Of a DNA stretch of 64,000 nt, positions 43,657-55,700 are shown in pieces. The first letter of the stretch is position 1, and the number at the start of each line of letters is the position of its first letter. The stretch comes from Nereocystis luetkeana. Its lineage: Eukaryota > Sar > Phaeophyceae > Laminariales > Laminariaceae. The stretch covers positions 4,629,896-4,693,895 of the forward strand of contig JARUPZ010000019.1 of NCBI GenBank assembly GCA_031213475.1. Reading direction: 5' to 3'. The position numbers were made by a program, and so were the translations under genes. Below the pieces are notes generated by a model. The model was not told the DNA's origin, ran no database searches, and was given only the letters and a program-made list of their open reading frames with translations.

Positions 43657-44385
43657 ATGTGGGGGGAGGGGTTGGAGGAGGTAGAAGAAGAGCTACAGAG
43701 AGAGGAAAAGCGCAGCGAGTCTCTTCTAGGTACTACCGATAGAAGTATAGCCCAGCAACACCGCACGGCCTTCTGCGCGTCGAAACATGCGCGTAGCAGT
43801 TATAAACCGACCAATTTGATGGACAGCGGGTTTTTGGTAGATGCTTTCCAGGGGGTTCTTAAGGAGAGGAGTTGTCGTTTTTTTGGTGGATGAGATGGAG
43901 GGATGTTGGTTGTAGTAGTCTTCATGTGCGTCACGTCGGTTTCGATTTGTCGTACGAGTATGATACTGCCGCGTTTTTGTTCTGGCGAGTTCTTCACTTT
44001 CTGTTCCTAACTCGTACCTGGTAGTATTTTTTAGAACAACACTACACATTGTCGGATGGCAAGCCTAATACCAGGTACCAGGTATTTAATACCCTGGTAA
44101 TAATAATTGTCGGAGGCAAATTAAGCTTAGTGTGCCCTCAAAAAATGGCTGGAGAGATCAGCGACGGATATTGAAAAAAGGAACCCGTGTGTATATCGAG
44201 CAAGAAGCGATCAGCGCCGGAAGTGCTGCACGCACAGCTGCAGTAGATACCGTAGACAACCCTCACGCAGATCTGGTATCTTGCGGTCGCTGTCATCGCG
44301 CACGGTACACACGTTGTATTTCCGGGGGCACTCTAGCTCAATGTGCCCCCACTTCCGGGGGCACAATAAGCCAAAGTGCCCGTTT

Positions 44386-45895
44386 TTGCTTGAAAACACC
44401 TTGCACTTAATTTTTTCACACGTACCAGGCACCTGGTATCAGGTACAGCAGCAGTTTTAAATCCCAGAAAACAATCGAATCGAGTATCGAGGATCAACAG
44501 GAAAACATACACTCTCGTGCTGCCTCAAGGAATGTTGTCCTCGATTATCACATGCACTGTAAGGATCAGCAGGCAAGAGTAGACAGCTGCTCGCATCTCT
44601 TACCTCTCATAATGCACAAAGGCGGTGGTGGGCGACCAGCGAACACAGGTGAAAGGTGATGAAGGTGGACATGTGGAAGAACAAACTGAACTGCAAAATG
44701 TGGGTGAGCAATCACTTGTTTTGAGTTTAGAACCCCTAAAGAAGAACGCGATCAAGTACTACAAAAACGTACGATGCGGGGGAAAGACCTGACGAGAGTG
44801 CCGCCTGGCGCGGTTCTACTCTGTCTCCTGGCCTCCTGGTTCCTGGTGCACCTTGAAAGGTCAACCAACACTCGGCACACTGAGCCGCTGTATATCTCCC
44901 TAATCAGGGTAGACATCTGTCCTGAAACAAAGGCTGGGCCTCATACGCTCCTGGAGCACCCGACGATGGCAACCCCACTGAGATCTCTACGCTCGAGTTT
45001 TCCGTCATCGTCTCAACTTGGAAATCACTTGAGACGAAAGAGCACCTCAGCATGTAGCATGACGACGTGCTTCCCCACCACTCGGGCGCCTGCTAGTTTC
45101 CCACGGCCTCGCGGAGCGGTCACTTGTCTCCCTGGAGCTCAAGCGGTACCTAAATCGGACTCCCGCATGGGGACGAGGGAGCCGCGAACGCGATTATTAT
45201 CTTCGGCAGCGGCGGCGCCTCTGTTTGGCGACACCATCATCGTCACCAAGCGTTGCGCTCAGGTGAACGCTGTCGTTATGCTTGGTTAGTACGTAGTGAT
45301 ACGCGCGCTCTCTGCTGTCAGCGGCAGCTACTACAAAAGCTACTCCATAGTCTTCCCCTTCTTGCAGTGGCGGGTTGATCTGTCTGCGACGTATTCGTTG
45401 TGTCGCTGGCCGCCACTGCCCTTCCCCCTGGTTTCAGGCCCTTGGACAATCGAGTGCCGGTGTTGGCCTGTTGGCCGCCGTGTTACCTGTTACCCTTCAG
45501 TAACTGTTATTTCAATATGAACACCTGGTACCAGTTATTAATAGTAGATACCTGGTACCAGGTACTGGTACCAGGTAAAGTTTACGTCATGCGTTTTTCC
45601 GCTTGCGGCTGACTGCTGCTGCTGCTGCTGTGTAATGGTACGACGACGATTGCAACCAACCCGGCAACTCGTTGATACGCTGCACACTCACGGGTGGACG
45701 GATGTATACAAACAGCATTAGCAACTGGAGAACTTGTACCAACAATACCGGTCTGTACGCTACAGCCGTAGTATTAATAGTACGTATCACAAGACTAACG
45801 TAATGTAACGTACGAGTACTGCTTTGTTACGACTCTTGTGGGTTCACGTGCAAGTTCATGGTGGTTTTGGCTGCTTCCCCCAGGGCAAGCATAAA
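44386..45895. other. Intergenic stretch, unassigned frame
   Basis: A plus-strand frame of 171 codons starts with ATG at 44774 and has an early hydrophobic stretch (AVLLCLLASWFLVHL), but I recognise no family and see no splice partner. Dense TACCAGGTA/TACCTGGTA motifs at 45524-45578. Confidence 0.4.
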
Positions 45896-45993
45896 TTAAC
45901 CGTTATAGCACCGCACTCCCATATGTGGGGACAAAGTAGTCAAACTGTGAGTAATTTGTCCCCAAAACGGGACTGGGGTCCTAAAAGGGCTGA
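45896..45993. mobile_element. MITE-B copy 21
   Basis: TTAACCGTTATAGCACCGCA to AACGGGACTGGGGTCCTAAA; left TTAA intact, right end GGGCTGA. Confidence 0.78.
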
Positions 45994-46264
45994 GTCTAAT
46001 TCCACGTACTGCTGTACAGGTAGTTTATCCCCGAGACGTGGTGCGTACATACCAGCACGTACATGGAGTACGTTCCAGAGGGGTTGACTATTAATAGCAC
46101 GTACGAGCAAAAGTACACCCTCTCCCCGATCTATCTTTTACATGCATTTATCCAGCTTGCACTGAACTACTGCTGTGGAGGCCGATTTTTTGGGAAATGT
46201 GCGTGTGTATTGCTACAGTAGAATGGTCGTCGCACGTGTACCGACGGAAGATTCATTAGAAGGC

Positions 46265-46492
46265 ACATGCCTTGCAGCGTGGGTAGGCACAATTCGATGC
46301 GAGTCGACGAGGGAAGAAAAAGGCTGAAATCTTCTCGCGATAAAAAATGAAGGCACGTACCGTAGCGGGAAGGGGGGAGAAGAGCCTGCTATGTGACCCC
46401 GGATCTGAGTTACGAGTTGGAAGGAGAGAGAGAAGAAGATGTGCGAAGATAATGAATGGGATGAAAAAAAAAAAAAAAAAAAAAAAAAAAAA
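46265..46492 (+). mobile_element. SINE-1, 5'-truncated
   Basis: Starts CATGCCTTGCAGCGTGGG, complete body and an A tail of about 28 (46464-46491). Confidence 0.88.
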
Positions 46493-47965
46493 CATGCTCT
46501 CCGAGAATCTCACCGGCGAGCTGCGGTGCTCGTTATATTAATCAGAGGCTCGAGAGCCGAGACGCGTCTGGTTGACCCGTCCGGGGTCACTCTCTCTTTT
46601 CCCCACGTTACCGTGGAGGACTCTCTCGTTGCCTACCAGGCATATATTTATATTTATACTGGTACGCACAGTACATGAAATTAATACATGTTGCCAGCCC
46701 CTGGCTGCGGGTCAAGGCTTATCACGTCATTCGGTACTGCGACAGCAGTAGGGCCTCCGTAGCACGCCTATTGGCAACGTGCACCGTTAATGCTGTGTTG
46801 CCCTCAAGTTTTTCTCAGTGAGCAGCGCTCAGCCGTCACCGTTTCAAACGAATGCAGCTTGTTTATACCCCTGGTACATACATACGACACGATGACACGC
46901 AAGTACGGGGGTGGGCACGCCCAAGCCAAGTAAGATCTGTAGGTGGAGCGGACCCCCTCTCGACGAGACCTCCAGCGCTGCCTCTGTCTCGTCTGAGAAA
47001 CCTTCCGTTGCCCCGCCCCTCAGTCGTCCTCGTACAATACGTAAGTAGCTCGTTGCATTTTTTTTAGCTCCAAAGTCGACACCGTATGTGGTTCGATTTT
47101 TGAGCTTGAGGTTTTGACCCGATCGCTTTTTCAGATGTGAACTTGGCAAATCGAAAAAGTCTTCCTACCAGGATGCGGAAAAATCAGATTTATTGTGCGT
47201 GCAGAGATTCGAGCAAACGCCGAGACCAACTGCTGCTGTTGTGGTCTGGCGCCGCGAGGAGACGCGCTGGGTGCGCTGCACTGCGCGTAGAACCCAAGCG
47301 TCCGAGTCAAGGCTGACTGCCTCTGGCCTGGCGGCGTAGAGGCGTGCCGAGTGCGCTATTAGTAAAGTCAACCTTTTCTTGGTATTTTGTGTTTCACAAT
47401 GTGGCTGACTGCTGCCGCTGCTGCTGCTGCTGTACAGCAGTGTAGTCTACAAGTACGTATCCACGGAGAGATGCGCGCCGAGTGCGAGCCCGCGCCAGCC
47501 GACTGTAGTCTGACCACGGAGGGACGCACCGCCCACCGATCGTTCGTTGGGCGCGAAGCAACGTCGCTATACAGCTGTGTCACCATCCAACTCATCGATC
47601 GTTCTGCTGCTGTTTGCTGTCGTGGATAACATCTTGAATTTAGAGACCATGCCATTTTTGGGCCAAAAGCCGACGACTTTGGTCAATTAGATTCTCAAAT
47701 CGAAAAGAATCCGGTCGGATTTTGCATCATTTTGGACTGCTTAAGCATGGGCATTCATTTTTGAGATCGAAATATACAAATGTGAAGCTCGGAAATCGAA
47801 TCGCATGCGTAGGAAACAGTCTCATCCCGCGCCACTCGCTGTCATGTTCGTATGGAGGCGTACATTTGTTTTTCCTCTTGTGTGTCTCATGTGCGCTGTC
47901 CCTCTATTTTCCTATCCCACGCCCCGCTTCACTTTTGCCTCCTGCCGTCTGTTGCACAACGGTAG
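46493..47965. other. Region upstream of ISCA2 exon
   Basis: Either intron of ISCA2 or intergenic. A (GCT)n run at about 47411-47435 gives poly-Ala. I could not find the ISCA2 first exon here. Confidence 0.45.
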
Positions 47966-50951
47966 AGAGTGAACCAGTTGCGAAATTCGAAGTCGCAGCC
48001 TAAGCTGAGGCTTCGACTATCGGTCGAGGGCGGGGGTTGTTCCGGCTTTCAGTATAGGTTTTCCTTGGAAGACGCAGTGGCCGGGGACGAGATTGAGGGG
48101 AGACGGGACGAAAGCGAGGACGACCCCGAGGAAAGCGACGACGAGGATGACGATGGCGTTGACCAGTGAGTTTTGGTCTCGCCTTGGGTTGCGAAGGCGG
48201 CAGTCGGTGCCGAACTCAATGCTGCGAGTATTTTTCAGTAAGAAACATAAAAGTGAAAACTCAGCTGTAAAGACCTATGCCGATGGAAACGCGAAGTTCA
48301 AAAGTTTTGTTTCAAATATATCGCGTTCACAAAACAGCCGAAAATTTTCTCGTACCGCCGCTGTGGGGAAAAAAAAGGAAAAAATGTTTGAGATATATAT
48401 ATTTTTTCCCCCAACGGCTGCAGGCGGCGCGATTTGTGTTTTTCTGGTCGCAAATTGTCAACACGGTGACCGAAACCAGCTCGTGCGACGATCGACTCTC
48501 GATCTCGACATAGACTCAGCCCACGGCCAACCCACTCGGTATCTGGCAAGCCCAACAAAAATAGATGACGGCCTCGAAGATATCAGGTGGATCCATGGTC
48601 TAGGGGGCGAGAGCTTGCCGGCGGCGTCCTACGGTATCCTCCCAAACCTGAAAACAAGTCTATTTTTTTCCTTTCGAGACCGATGGAGAAGTTTTGTCTT
48701 CTGTTTTGTGCAAACCAGCGGCAAAATGTTTTTTTATCACACGCCTGGTCAGCTCCCGCCACATGACACCGGCCATGGTGTGAAGACGGTGACCCTAGGG
48801 TGGGTCGGAGCCCCTAACGAGCGCACTCCGTTCAGAATTCATGACGCAATCGTTGGTTTTGTTGATCGATGTCTGTCGAGGACTCGGAATCTCGCCGCTT
48901 CGAACCAAAGATCGGTCTGAGTTTTTTTTGGGCTTTTCCAAAAGTTAGGAACTTTTTTTCATTTTACGTGGCCCATAGGAAGCGTGTTCTGATTTTTTTT
49001 GGCGGGTATCTTTGAAATTCAAACTTTTTCTTGCAACTTCGCTGTACCATTGGCATAGGTCTAAGATTGAAAATTTGCTCAAAACTCATGTTTGCAAGCT
49101 TGGTGTGATAATTCCATCGCACTTTCTACGGGGTGTGTGGATGTTGGAGTGGTGCACATATTCTTGGCAGTTTTTCTGTATGCAACGAATTCGCTGCCTA
49201 TGCTAGCAATGGCTACTGCTGTAATTTTTTCGCCATGCTCCCTGAACGTTACAGAGCTCTTCGGGTTTGCGCTACGGCCTTGGCACCCCTGTGACAAATC
49301 CGTACGGATATACGTAGGCTGTCGGAATCGGGGGCAAACCCTCGTAGGAAATTTATGTTGGCCGCGGCAACACAAGTGCGAGTGCTGAGGGGGGGGCATG
49401 CTGCAGTAGTAGCTCTCTGCGTGACTCACGCTGTTGCTGTTGTGTGTCAACTCACGCCGCCGCTGTTGTTGGTTCCCCCCCCCACTCGCCTCTCCTAGAG
49501 AGCTATTGCTCTGCGTAGACACTTTCGCGCGGAGCAGTGGTAGCGGCATCTGTAGTCGGCATCGGCACTTGATGCCGTCGTGTTTTGCCCTACCCGCGAG
49601 TTTTCCCTTTGACTCCTTTGTCGGCCGCCCGGCGGCGGCGTGCTTAACCGCGGGATTCTGGGGTGGCATTCCCTAAAAGTTCCGCACTAATTCTTGGTAG
49701 TTTGTCCCCAGAAATCGTGAAATCGTGGCACTGGTTCTAAAGGAAGTTAGCTTTTTCGAGATTGTATCCACTCAGCCCTGGCCCGATTGACGCCCTCCTG
49801 CCGCTCTCTTTTCTGCCGACGCTTCTCGAATGCAAACACCATCTCAGCGAATTCGAACGCGACGGGGCTGTCTTGGTTGTGGACGAGACATCGCTTGGTT
49901 TCGTCAAAGGCGCAACGGTGAGGGGCTGGGTCGTCCTCGTTGGGGAGGAAGGGAGGGGGGGAGGGCTCGTTGGGTGGGTGGGTGGGTGGGTGGGGGGGGC
50001 GGGGGGGGACGAGGGCAGTTTGCGCTGTTAGGTTGACCGAACAAACTCGACTTTACCAGTATACTAGACGCATGCTACGGTAGGGATGCACCTTGTCAAT
50101 TTTTCTGATAATTTTCTGACGCTCCTCGCTTGAGAACCACTATCTACGATATCGCACCCGAAAGCTGTTTTTTTTTTTTGAAGAAAAAAAGGCATACTTG
50201 AAACCGATGAGCAAATCAATCCCGTGGCCTTGGTTCTGTATGAACGAAATCGATCTGTAAAAAAACACAACGGATGTTGGGGTAGTCCCTCATTTTAGAA
50301 GCCCCCCCCCCCTCAGGGATGCGAGGGTGTATGGTCATACGACTACGGCCATGCATGAGATCGAGTACATCTCTCCTATCGAGTATACCCCCCCCCCCAG
50401 TCAGATAATGATATCGAGTATACCCCTCCCCCCCCTCCCCAATCAGTCAGAAATATTGCCTCATGAGGCAAAAAAAATCTACCTGCTACCTGTTACGAAA
50501 CCTCTATCGTACAAGGCGCCACAAACGGCATTTTTTTTCGTTTTTGCCGCAATTGAGCAATGTGTAATGCAAACAGGTTTACGTCCAGTACTATAACGGA
50601 GAACCATAGTAATTATGACCAAATATTGTGGGTCAACATAGCGAAATACTTCGTATTTAGGTTTTCGTCTGTACCGTAGGCCCTATTCAATATGGTCCCC
50701 CGTAAATAGGGCTGTCCCCGAAACGTGCACGCAGTTCCAGAGGGTTTGGTTGACCTATCGCTCTTGCTCTTTTATATTTCGATTTTTGACGAATGTATTC
50801 CTTCCCCCCCGCCTTTCGGAAGGTGGATTTTGAGGAAGATATGATGCGTAGCGCGTTCGCCGTGGTGAACAACCCGGTGTCGGAGAGCGCCTGCGGATGC
50901 GGCAGCTCGTTCGCTCTCAAGAACTTCGAGAAGAACCCCGCGCTTGACTAG
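47966..50951 (+). CDS. ISCA2: ISCA2-type iron-sulfur cluster assembly protein (three 3' exons; 5' exon missing)
   Basis: A-type carrier of the HesB/IscA family; in mitochondria ISCA2 works with ISCA1 and IBA57 in 4Fe-4S maturation (family knowledge). Exons read 47966-48165, 49848-49917 and 50823-50951, with introns GT-AG and phases 2 and 0 joining correctly. Together they give 132 residues and a stop. Seen directly: LRLSVEGGGCSGFQYRFSLE with the first conserved Cys, VVDETSLGFVKGATVDF across the second junction, and the C-terminal CGCGSSF with the Cys-Gly-Cys pair. The VEGGGCSGFQY and FVKGA wording fits ISCA2 better than ISCA1. Odd: after FSLED there is a highly acidic loop of about 20 residues (ESEDDPEESDDEDDD) at the end of the first exon found. 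The start, with any mitochondrial presequence, is not located. Intron 2 carries a MITE-A and a SINE-3 fragment. Confidence 0.9.
49672..49748. mobile_element. MITE-B relic in ISCA2 intron 1
   Basis: CCTAAAAGTTCCGCA, TTGGTAGTTTGTCCCCAGA and GGTTCTAAAGGAAGTTA keep the order of a MITE-B with much of the arms lost. Confidence 0.5.
50325..50400 (+). mobile_element. SINE-3 tail fragment in ISCA2 intron 2
   Basis: GTATGGTCATACGACTACGG, GAGATCGAGTACATCTCTCC and ATCGAGTATACCCCCCCC. The truncated part begins right after a C tract. Confidence 0.75.
50592..50707. mobile_element. MITE-A copy 18 in ISCA2 intron 2
   Basis: TATAACGGAGAACCATAGTA to CAATATGGTCCCCCGTAAATA; the most diverged full copy. A MITE-B right-arm remnant (GGCTGTCCCCGAAACG) follows it. 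Confidence 0.8.
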
Positions 50952-51469
50952 TGCTATAGCCCTTCGCGACGCAAGGGGCTACTTTCAAGCCGAGTCTGGA
51001 TCTAACGCGATGCAAGGGGCCATCTTCCAAGCCAAGCCTGGACAAAACAAATCGTCATCGCCACGAGTTCGTGGAGCCGTTTTGGTTTTGATCGCTGCTG
51101 TCGGAGGGGAAAATGTATACCGGTATGTGGAAAAGCGGTTTACGAGACGACGACAGACCGCTGTGTCGCGTGTGGGTGGTCGTCGGGGGCATGAGGTCCA
51201 TGCGGCTCGAGTGTCGGAAAGGGTCGGGTGTGTCGACAAGGGCTCTTTTTCGATGTGTCGCTTGACGCTTTCTTGACCGACGGACGAGCGCACCGGACGG
51301 GCGAAGCTGTGCTTCCTGCTGTGGGGGATGAGGGGCGCAATGAACGCGGGCTTTAGACCGTCTCTGGTGGTGTTATACGATCTTGTGCTACGGTTTGACG
51401 CCTGTGCTGCAATTTAAGAGCGTTGAGAACGCTCGTATGCACTACGGCACACACACCGGAGGGGGGGGG
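50952..51469. other. ISCA2 downstream region
   Basis: Follows the ISCA2 stop; plausible 3' untranslated region. Two related blocks (GCGACGCAAGGGGCTACTTTC at 50968 and GCGATGCAAGGGGCCATCTTC at 51008) form a short tandem repeat. Confidence 0.45.
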
Positions 51470-51680
51470 TGGGGGCGGGGGCGGGGGTATACTCGATAGG
51501 AGAGACGTACTCGATTTCATGCATGGCCGTAGTCGTATGACCATAGACCCTCGCATCCCTACAATGCCGGGACGGAGCATGTCGGGTTTTCACCGGCCAG
51601 GCAGACATTGCTTGCACCAAGCGCGAAGCGCCGTGTGGTGTCTGGCGAGTCGCATGAAGGGTGAGCTGCATCCTAGGGGG
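51470..51680 (-). mobile_element. SINE-3 copy
   Basis: G-rich tract (51461-51488), GTATACTCGATAGGAGAGAC, GTACTCGATTTCATGCATGG, then the body to GGTGAGCTGCATCCTA. Confidence 0.8.
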
Positions 51681-52740
51681 GTCGGGTATTGCGCCGCTTT
51701 GCTGTTTTTTCGCCACGTGTTGAGTTATCGCCGACTTGTACCCATTTTAGGGCTCCCAATATTGTGTTTGCCGAACTGGCCCACAAGTGCCCACTCATAT
51801 CATTGATCCAAGAGAACCTGTTCCAGGTGCGCAGGCAAGCGTTGTTGCTAGTGATCAACTTGTTCGAAGTTGTTGTTTTTTTAACCGACCGCGGGGGTTT
51901 GGGTGGTTGGCTGCAGGAATGGCACGAGAGAAGACCTAGGGTTAGGGACCCAGCAGTAGTAACTGTTGCGGCGGCGCATTCCAATGTGCGACAGTAGACT
52001 CGAACAGCAGGGGCAGCGTGTGGGCGACCGTACTGTCGTAGCCGTGGAGAGACCTTGCTCCTATTAAAAGCCATTCGTTGTGCCCTTCGTAGAGTGCTTC
52101 GCATTGCGAGAAAACGACGGCCACCCGCTCTTGAAGGGCACATCGGGGCTTAACATAGCTCTAAAATGGTCTGCTGTGTTGATGTTGGATTGCAATCTAT
52201 TTGCGTGGTGAACCCAACAATCGGGATATTGTTCATGCCAGTCTCGTCCTGTCGCCACAGATACGTAGACCCCCATTATTGTTGGACGAGAGTATTTGTG
52301 TATACGCATATAGAGCTGGTAGGTAGAGGCTACCGCCCGACCTCGATCGCCTTGCGGGATCCCCCCTCCCCCCAATGCTGGTCTAACTGTGTACCAATGG
52401 AGTCACTTTTGTGGGCCTTTGTTTCAGTCGCTCAGGGCCGCTCGCGCGGATTCGTTGAATGTATATGCAAAATAATTGGTTGTTCCGCTTCGCAAAACGA
52501 AACAGGTTCAATACTAAAACAAATGAGTGAGGTGCAGGGCTGCTGGCACGAGCGGCCTAATCCCCCGCAGGGGAAATGAGAATGCCCCCGCCCCCCCACC
52601 GTAGCTCGGAGTTCACAACTGAACATGCCCCACCCACATATACCATAGCTCGGGGTCGACAACTGAACATGCCCGGCCATTATGCCGCGGGCGACGCTCC
52701 ATGTGACGAGGCTTTCGACGCAACCTTGCACTTGCAGTGC
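51681..52740. other. Convergent intergenic region
   Basis: Between the ISCA2 and phosphatase 3' ends. No gene recognised. A short tandem pair (TAGCTCGG...CAACTGAACATGCCC) at about 52602-52672. Confidence 0.45.
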
Positions 52741-55700
52741 CTAGCTTTTTTTGCTGCTTTGCGTCTTGGGAGCGACTGGAAACGACGTCCGCCGGGCCGA
52801 GAAAATGTCCGAGGTCTTGACGACCAGGCACGATATATCGTCCGAGCCCCCTGTTGTCGCGGTCGCCCATCCTGACCGAGACTTGCAGCAGATTTCCATG
52901 CTCAGCGCTTGGGGGCACCAGGCGTCGTCAGCCACATGAGATTCCGCTGCCTGCGACCATAGTCACGAGGATGAAATGTAGGGGGGTTGTTCACGCACGT
53001 GTAACGGCGCGCCGTCGACGCATGGTTTCGTATTGGTGGGCGCGCTTGTCCGGTGAAACGCTGTGCATTCACTCTACTCAGACTCCATATTAATAGTAGC
53101 ATTACCGGAGTTATGTGATTGATACACAGTAGTAGCGTTACCTGAGTTACGTTTGTAGTATTCCTACAGTGCCTTCTACGGTATTTACATTGCTGCTGTG
53201 TTTTTACGTTTACAGCGTACCATGTCACAATTTTTCGCGCGCTGACACGCCGGTTTTGTCGGAGGTGCGATGACTTCATGACGCCGATACTCTGTAAGCA
53301 AAAAAAGTTTTCGCCTTCCGTCTGTCCCTTCCAATTATTACCCCCCCCGATCCAGAAGCTCAGAGAGACTACGCGTATGTTTTGTCAAACGGTCCCTAAC
53401 CGTTGACGGCCATACCGCGCGCATGAACACAAACGGCTACCGTTCCGCAAAGTGCATCTCTCCGTTCCAAATCCAAGCGATATTCTCTTTGACAAGGTTG
53501 GCCCATCACCTTGCGAATGTCTTCAACACTAAGAACGTCCCATACTCCGTCGGTCGCCAACACCAGCATCACGTCCTTCCGTGGGTCTAGGTCGAATTCA
53601 GCAATCTCGGGCTCGTGAGTCACTCCCACGCTGTGGGCCATCTGCAAAGGCCAAATGGGTGACGTATTAGCGCCCGAAAGTTCCGCAAATGACAATCGGG
53701 ATGATCACCCGTAGCACAAAAAAACGGGAATGACTGCCAAGGGAAGCAGCAAAACACGAGAACACGACGGGAGGGCACACACTTACAGCAGCAGTACACA
53801 TAAAACGATGTAAAGCGCACGGCAGAACTTTGTTCAGACGCACACACACGTCGTCAGCAGAGTCGTCGGGATTCACTCCAGCTAGCATGGTGAAGCCCGA
53901 CAACAAACGAAAGTCCCCGGCGCACCTCACCGAACAGAGATCGATGATCAGTGGAGTATGTGTGTGTCTTGTTTTCGCGGCCACCGTGGGCTAGACTGTC
54001 GCAGTGAATATACCAATGGGCTAATGCGATATCTGCAACATTCGAGTAAAACCGACAGATGGAGAGGCTCCGAAGGTAGCAAGCTCAAGAACAAAAGAAA
54101 ACCACCCCGCGCCACCTTGTCGCCGATAGATCTGCTCATCGCCAGTCCAGGACCCCCTCCGCCGGCCTTCCAGACCCTTGGGATCTCTGCTGCGAAGTTT
54201 CTTACTTTCGTCGCCCCGTCTCGACCCGCTGGCGGTTGCCCGTACTTTGGTCCCGGTGCCACCGTCGCGATGCTGCCCCCACTCGCCGTGCCGCCGCCCC
54301 CTGTCCTACAAGGTAAGGGAAAAACAACCCCACCAGCAGCTTCGATCCTCTCCAACTCGCCACTGCGCTCTGGTTTGTGGTCGCGGGAAGCGTGTTCTAC
54401 GACCAATTCACGGGCCACTGTAGTCTCGTGTCCTGCCACATTTGTTCGTCTTCTCCAACTCCGGTCCGCCTCAATTTCCGATGCATTCACACCCGCATCA
54501 GCACCAGTAGAAGCAACAGCGGCACCAGCAACAGCGGCAACATCAACAAAACCACGCCCGGAGGAGAAGGGGGATGATAAGGAGGAGGAGGAAGAGGAGT
54601 CTTTCGTAGCGCGCGAAAGGCGTAAGCAGCCTGAATCGCCAACGTTCGCGACCGTCAGTCTTCTCCCGGTGAGGACCGCCGCGCACAGGGTGGTTCCGCT
54701 GCGTGCACAGTCTCCGGCAACGCCGGTGACGAGGTCGCGGTGCAGCCGCTGGCAACTGCGCCTGGTGATTTTTCGCAGAAGACGGCGGTGAACACCAGTG
54801 AGAGGGTTCAATGACGCGTTGTCGGGGTATATACCATATTTTCGCAGCAGTGCCTTTACCCTCTTGGGACTTCAGAGGGGAGCATTTGACGGCAAAAAGC
54901 GACGATTTACAGTATTGGTCACTGCGTAATTGGGGATGACACATATTGGTGTCCGAGATACAACGCAAGGAGTCGTATGGCATGGGACCAGCATTACCTC
55001 AACCGTTCTGCCCGGGTGCTCACTCTGTTCGTACACGATTGGCAACACCAGAGTTAAGGTTGTTTTGGTCGCTGTCTAGGAGTCCCAAAGAGATTAACCC
55101 ATTTAGGACTGCAGTCTCGTTCTGGAGACAACCAGACACATGATGAGTACTTTTCCCCCAAAAGGGGGCTGCAGCACTAAAAGGGGTAAGGGAGTTACAT
55201 GGTGTTGTGGCAGCAGAGGTCGGGGCGGGAAAATTCCCGTGACATCCGTTTGCCACGAAGAATGGTACTGGGGGACGCAAAAATACCGCATAGAGTAACA
55301 ATGCTGCCTGGGACGGTCGTTGGTTCCATTAATTTCTTACGATCGCCCAGGTCGCATGCAGTTTTTGCACGCTTGTCTCATGAAGAGCGAACTGAGTAAA
55401 GGCAGCAACAACCTACCACTCACCGAAGTGCTGAGGAAAGATCTCCGGACCGAGAAGCAGACGCGAGGTACTTGGGAAGGCGTTCCATGCACTCCCGGGA
55501 TGCTTGTCGCCCATTAATGCCATGACCTGGTGGTATGTGTCACAGATATATACGGCTGTGTTTATGCGGCTATAATCTGGAGGCGTGCGGTTTGTCAGAC
55601 ATCATTGGCGTTGAGCCCGGTCCTCCTTTATGTCAGGATAACGTGCATCTCCATGAGGTTTCACATTTTACATAGACAGTGTTGCTGCACGTGTCATTTC

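Larger units (their letters stand above)
42230..44385. repeat. Repeat G array
   Basis: At least five diverged copies of a unit with GGGGGCAC...AGCTTAATGTGCCCCC, GTATATCGGGCGAAGAGCGA, and a block like GTAGATGCCGTAGACAACCC (about 42400, 42830, 43070, 43380, 44250). Short inverted GCCCCCGGGGGCA clusters sit at 42255-42315 and 44322-44372. Translations of both strands are repetitive, so frames of 150-200 codons here are not taken as genes. Confidence 0.7.

Noticed and set aside
43297..43893. 198-codon frame with long poly-Ser
   Set aside because: The frame exists because of the (AGT)n microsatellite and repeat G; all three frames and the other strand stay open as well.
44774..45289. Secreted or membrane protein gene of 171 codons
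   Set aside because: An early hydrophobic stretch is visible, but there is no family match, no splice partner and frames on the other strand are comparable. Left unassigned.
47387..47440. First exon of ISCA2 (poly-Ala frame ending CAA|GTACGT)
   Set aside because: The donor and phase fit, but the sequence is a (GCT)n repeat, lacks a targeting peptide and lacks the expected IscA N-terminal motif.
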